Source: Candidatus Omnitrophica bacterium CG1_02_40_15
GTDB taxonomy: Bacteria > Omnitrophota > Gorgyraeia > Gorgyraeales > Gorgyraeaceae
Assembly: GCA_001871815.1 (NCBI GenBank)
Contig: MNVP01000068.1
Coordinates: forward strand, 1 to 7,117
Length of the DNA stretch: 7,117 bases
Direction: 5' to 3'
Position numbers and translations under genes: made by a program. The notes below the pieces were generated by a model that saw only the letters and a list, made by a program, of their open reading frames with translations, was not told where the DNA came from and did no database searches. Below, one piece after another: positions 4,747-7,117 of this stretch (positions are counted from its first letter, which is position 1; each line of letters opens with the position of its first letter).

Positions 4747-6204
4747 ATGTTTAAGCGAGAATGCGTAGTTTTGGTTGTTTTTATAATAACCACAATTCTA
4801 ATGTTGCCGTTTCCGGTTTTTGCAGTTGAAAAACAAGATAAGGATGCTATATTGCAGGAGATAAGCGCTTTTATTGACAAATCGCCTGATGCTATACGCC
4901 CTATAATTTTCTCAATAGCTGATGAATATGTTAACAATAACAAGATTGACGAAGCTATTGCGCTTTACGAGAAGGCGTCGAAAATATTACCTACGAGCGA
5001 AGATCTTTTAAGCCGGCTTGCCAATTTATACAACAGGAAAGCGGATTATTCGAAATCAACGGATATTTATAAGAAAATGATAGAATTGAAGCCGGACAAC
5101 ATCTGGTATTACAATGTGCTTTCCGATACTTATAAGAACGCAAAGCTTGATGATAAAGCAGCGGCTCTTTGGGAAGATTTGATGAAAAAGTCTAATAACC
5201 CTGATATCTTTATACAAGCGGCAAATTTTTATAACAACCAGAATAATACTGATAGCGCAGTTTTAGCAGTTAAAAAAGCGATTGAGTTGAAGCCTGATAA
5301 CGCATCTTATCAGCAAACATTGGAGTCTTATTATGTAAAGCTGGAAAAGTTTAGCGATGCTGAAGCTATTTGTGATAAGATTTTGGCGAGCGCAAAGGAT
5401 GCGTGGATGAAAGACTGGGTAAATTCAGAACTTATTAATATTTATCAAAAGCAGAATAAACTGCCAGAGTTGGCTTTGAGATTTGAAAAAGAATTGGACC
5501 AGGCTCCAAAAGAACTAAGCGGATACAGGAAGCTGGCGGAACTATATCAGAGGAATAATAAGCGCGATAAAGCAATTGAAGTCTATGAAAAGGCTATTAG
5601 CGTGGGTTTGGATGACAAAGATATTAATATAAGGCTTTTAGATTTATGCGAAAACTCTGAGAAACTTGATAAAGCAGAAGCGCAGATTAAAAGGATTATA
5701 GCCAGCAACCCGCAGGATTTTTACCTTTATGAACGCTTGGCAAATATATTGGCCAAGGCTAAAAAGATAGATGAGGCAAAAAAAACATGGCAGCAGCTTT
5801 TGGAAAAGGCGCCAAATGACGCAGGAACGGTTTCAAGATTTGGCGATAGATTAAATGAATGGGGCGATACTGATGGAGCTATGCAGCAGTACAGGAGAGC
5901 GCAGTCTTTAGACTCCAAGAGTTTATGGTATAGTATGCGCGTAGCAGATTTATTGGTTAACCAGGGGAAAATTGAAGATGCAAAAAAGGAATTGAATAAT
6001 ATACTTGCTAAGGCTGCAGATGATTGGACGAAGAAAGAGGCGGAACGTAAGATTAAAGATCTAGAGGCAAAGGCAAAAGAAACGGCATCTGTTCCAGCAA
6101 CAGCAGTAGTGGTGACTTCTCCTCAGGCAGCGCAGCCAGTAAAAGCAGTAGCGCCTGCTGAGAAAACAACAAAGCCGGCAAAGAAAAAAGGCTTATTTAG
6201 ATAG
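4747..6204 (+). CDS. Secreted multi-TPR protein, 485 aa
   Basis: A signal peptide (1-26, core VVLVVFIITTILMLPFPVFA, cleavage near VFA/VEK) sends it to the periplasm. The mature part is almost entirely TPR-type helical repeats from about 53 to 424, with clear units around 53-86, 87-117, 154-187, 260-288, 326-356, 360-390 and 394-424. Typical signatures are KIDEAIALYEKA and LKPDN. A helical segment DDWTKKEAERKIKDLEAKAKE (425-445) leads to an Ala/Pro/Lys-rich tail ending KKKGLFR. The role is probably that of a scaffold; no enzymatic motif is seen. Residues 325-442 align with the two smaller TPR proteins, including WGDTDGAMQQYRRAQSLDS against MGDTSGAIAQLKKAQKLDS. ATG 4747 follows AAGGAGG by 4 nt. 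It is the first gene of operon B, followed after a repeat-bearing spacer by the 137-aa small protein. Confidence 0.88.
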   Translation: MFKRECVVLVVFIITTILMLPFPVFAVEKQDKDAILQEISAFIDKSPDAIRPIIFSIADEYVNNNKIDEAIALYEKASKILPTSEDLLSRLANLYNRKADYSKSTDIYKKMIELKPDNIWYYNVLSDTYKNAKLDDKAAALWEDLMKKSNNPDIFIQAANFYNNQNNTDSAVLAVKKAIELKPDNASYQQTLESYYVKLEKFSDAEAICDKILASAKDAWMKDWVNSELINIYQKQNKLPELALRFEKELDQAPKELSGYRKLAELYQRNNKRDKAIEVYEKAISVGLDDKDINIRLLDLCENSEKLDKAEAQIKRIIASNPQDFYLYERLANILAKAKKIDEAKKTWQQLLEKAPNDAGTVSRFGDRLNEWGDTDGAMQQYRRAQSLDSKSLWYSMRVADLLVNQGKIEDAKKELNNILAKAADDWTKKEAERKIKDLEAKAKETASVPATAVVVTSPQAAQPVKAVAPAEKTTKPAKKKGLFR

Positions 6205-6216
6205 GTATAGGGGTGG

Positions 6217-6337
6217 TTCTCGACTGGGCCTACATGTAAAGTCAGGATGTCCGCTCGAACAGTATGTCCCGAGCGGAGTCGAGGGATAATATTCTTCGAG
6301 CGGGCAGGAGAGCAAGTCATGGGAGCGGAGTCGAGAA
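6217..6337. repeat. GC-rich repeat element between the operon B genes
   Basis: A 121-nt unit bounded by a perfect 9-bp inverted repeat, TTCTCGACT (6217-6225) / AGTCGAGAA (6329-6337). Inside are a 7-bp hairpin CCGCTCG (6251-6257) / CGAGCGG (6270-6276) and two direct copies of GAGCGGAGTCGAG (6271-6283, 6323-6335). It is visibly more GC-rich than the flanks. The corresponding gap in operon A is only 49 nt, against 161 nt here, so insertion is likely. The GAGCGGAGTCGAG motif resembles dispersed REP-like repeats of many bacteria but is unrelated to the CTCAAGACC family of this window. Extent and mobility are inferred. Confidence 0.6.
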
Positions 6338-6365
6338 GTTAAACGTAAAACAAGGAGGTGGGGCA

Positions 6366-6779
6366 GTGAAGAAGATAATGGTTTTAGTAGCGCTTGTAGC
6401 ATTTGCAGCAGGCATTATATTTATTTGTAGCGATACGGCTATTGCAGCTGCAAAGGATAAGTCAAAAGAAGCAGCAGTGCCAGCAAAAGTAGCAGCAGCT
6501 CCCGAGGGAAAAGTAGTATGTAAATTCAAGGACAAGGACCAGATGACGGAATTTGAACAGCTTTATGTTGCGAAACAGGCAACATTCGGAAGAATGAGTG
6601 TATTACAGGCATATTTTTCGCTTGAGCAGAATAATTTGCAGGAAATAGATAAGCAGATGGATAAGAAATTCAATTTCAAGATGGATCCTAGTAAGATGTA
6701 TGATTTAAACAGGGATGCTATGGAGATAAAAGAAGTAGGAGATGTTCCTAAGCAGCCAGCTCCAGCAGCGCAGCAATAA
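6366..6779 (+). CDS. Small secreted protein of unknown family, 137 aa (paralog)
   Basis: The start is GTG 6366, preceded by AAGGAGG (6352-6358, 7 nt spacing) and followed by a signal peptide (1-28, core IMVLVALVAFAAGIIFI, cleavage near AIA/AAK). The upstream open frame from 6264 is inside the repeat insert and is not coding-like. After an Ala/Lys-rich linker (29-48) comes the same core as the 145-aa protein: KVVCKFKDKDQMTEFEQLY (49-67), EIDKQMDKKFNFKM (93-106), KMY (110-112), EVGDVPKQ (123-130), then a short Pro/Ala/Gln tail. Cys52 stands where the paralog has His. No known family. It is the last gene of operon B, 25 nt before the terminator stem. Probably periplasmic and paired with the 485-aa TPR protein, by analogy with operon A. 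Confidence 0.83.
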   Translation: MKKIMVLVALVAFAAGIIFICSDTAIAAAKDKSKEAAVPAKVAAAPEGKVVCKFKDKDQMTEFEQLYVAKQATFGRMSVLQAYFSLEQNNLQEIDKQMDKKFNFKMDPSKMYDLNRDAMEIKEVGDVPKQPAPAAQQ

Positions 6780-6804
6780 ATAGATAATAAAGGAAAGCTA
6801 TATA

Positions 6805-6861
6805 CCCCGCCCTTTTGATAATAACGCTTAAATATATTTTCAAAAGGGCGGGGTTTTATTT
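6805..6861 (+). terminator. Intrinsic terminator of operon B, target of the intron
   Basis: Perfect 14-bp stem CCCCGCCCTTTTGA (6805-6818) / TCAAAAGGGCGGGG (6840-6853) with a 21-nt loop, followed by TTTTATTT (6854-6861). It closes operon B. The T-rich tract ends exactly where the group II intron begins, and its last seven bases act as IBS1. Confidence 0.9.
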
Positions 6862-7117
6862 GTGTGCCACGTAACGCTCTTTACCAATAGGTTAAAGTCC
6901 TATCAACACAGTTCCCACTTCGGGTGTTGTAGCTAACCGCAGGGTGTTTACCGTGAGGTAAAATCTGAAGAGTGGTAATGCGAACATCCAGCCCGTAACG
7001 AATGAGTGAACTCGTGGTGGCATTTATATCTGGCGACCCGCCAAATAAACGGGGAAGCCTTTATACTGATTGGTGATGGATTGGGTGATAAAGCAGTCAG
7101 TAAGATATAGGTGTGAT
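6862..7117 (+). mobile_element. Group II intron, probably class C, 5' part (domain I)
   Basis: This is a ribozyme retroelement, not a protein gene. It begins GTGTG, the group II 5' consensus GUGYG, directly after a rho-independent terminator, the classic insertion site of class C introns. Domain-I-like features include the hairpin ATAGG/CCTAT (6888-6905), GTTGTAGCTAACCGCAGGG (6937-6955), AATCTGAAG (6962-6970) and an EBS1 hairpin. GTGTGCC, the TAACxGCAxGGGTGT-type stretch and ATCTGAAG are what I recall from class C introns such as that of Oceanobacillus iheyensis. EBS1 AAATAAA pairs with IBS1 TTTATTT over 7 bp, fixing the 5' splice site at 6861/6862. The intron runs off the window, so domains II-VI, the 3' end and any reverse transcriptase/maturase ORF are not visible, and whether it is intact is unknown. 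Confidence 0.87.
7037..7053 (+). other. EBS1 hairpin of the group II intron
   Basis: Stem CCCG (7037-7040) / CGGG (7050-7053) displays loop CCAAATAAA. AAATAAA (7043-7049) is the exact reverse complement of TTTATTT at 6855-6861, the seven exon bases just before the intron. This is the expected exon-binding site 1 to intron-binding site 1 pairing that selects the 5' splice site and the insertion target. Confidence 0.82.

Noticed and set aside
6264..6365. Long N-terminal version of the 137-aa protein
   Set aside because: It is encoded by the repeat insert. The GTG at 6366 has a strong RBS and starts a proper signal peptide, as in the paralog.
6862..7117. Riboswitch, RNase P RNA or tmRNA
   Set aside because: The GTGTG start right after a terminator, the EBS1/IBS1 complementarity and class-C-like domain I motifs explain the structured segment better.

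Overview
The window reads as chromosomal DNA of an AT-rich, diderm-type bacterium. Five proteins carry Sec signal peptides and look periplasmic, promoters are near-consensus sigma70 (TTGACA, 17-bp spacer), Shine-Dalgarno sites are strong (AAGGAGG), and repeat density is high. TPR-rich secreted proteins, REP/RAYT repeats and a group IIC intron fit an uncultured lineage of the Omnitrophota or Elusimicrobiota kind. That placement is only a guess: nothing here is a phylogenetic marker.

Left part (1-2407). A REP-associated tyrosine transposase (RAYT, 73-654, +) is bracketed by copies of a palindrome with 15-nt arms around one central base. Convergent to it lies an aquaglyceroporin (641-1444, -). 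Upstream of that is a two-gene minus-strand operon (2407 to 1494) of DGC-family putative zinc-binding proteins. One keeps the Cys motif; in the other CxxxC has become HxxxH. Further palindromes lie at the 3' end of this operon (1503-1533) and between two secreted TPR genes (3380-3410). The two copies behind minus-strand genes share a T-rich tail, so they look like portable terminators.

Middle and right (2408-6861). A divergent promoter region (2441-2515) fires left into the DGC operon and right into operon A: a 46-aa membrane miniprotein, two tandemly duplicated secreted TPR proteins (222 and 232 aa) and a small secreted protein of unknown family (145 aa), closed by a terminator at 4641-4670. 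A fresh promoter (4689-4717) starts operon B: a 485-aa secreted TPR protein and a 137-aa paralog of the small protein, closed by a terminator at 6805-6861. The TPR plus small-secreted-protein pair thus occurs twice. The shared core of the small proteins (EIDKQ...KMY...EVGD[IV]PKQ) matches no family I know. This two-component periplasmic module is the best candidate for something undescribed. In operon B the pair is separated by a GC-rich, repeat-containing insert (6217-6337) from a different repeat family.

Right edge (6862-7117). The operon B terminator is followed immediately by the 5' part of a group II intron, probably class C. It starts GTGTG, and a hairpin loop carries AAATAAA (EBS1), complementary to the TTTATTT directly upstream (IBS1). 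The intron runs off the window, so any reverse transcriptase ORF lies beyond it.

Stretches without genes are short: 1-72 (a REP half-site and the RAYT RBS), 2408-2542 (promoters), 4614-4746 (terminator, promoter), 6205-6365 (repeat insert) and 6780-7117 (terminator, intron RNA). I see no tRNA, rRNA or CRISPR array.
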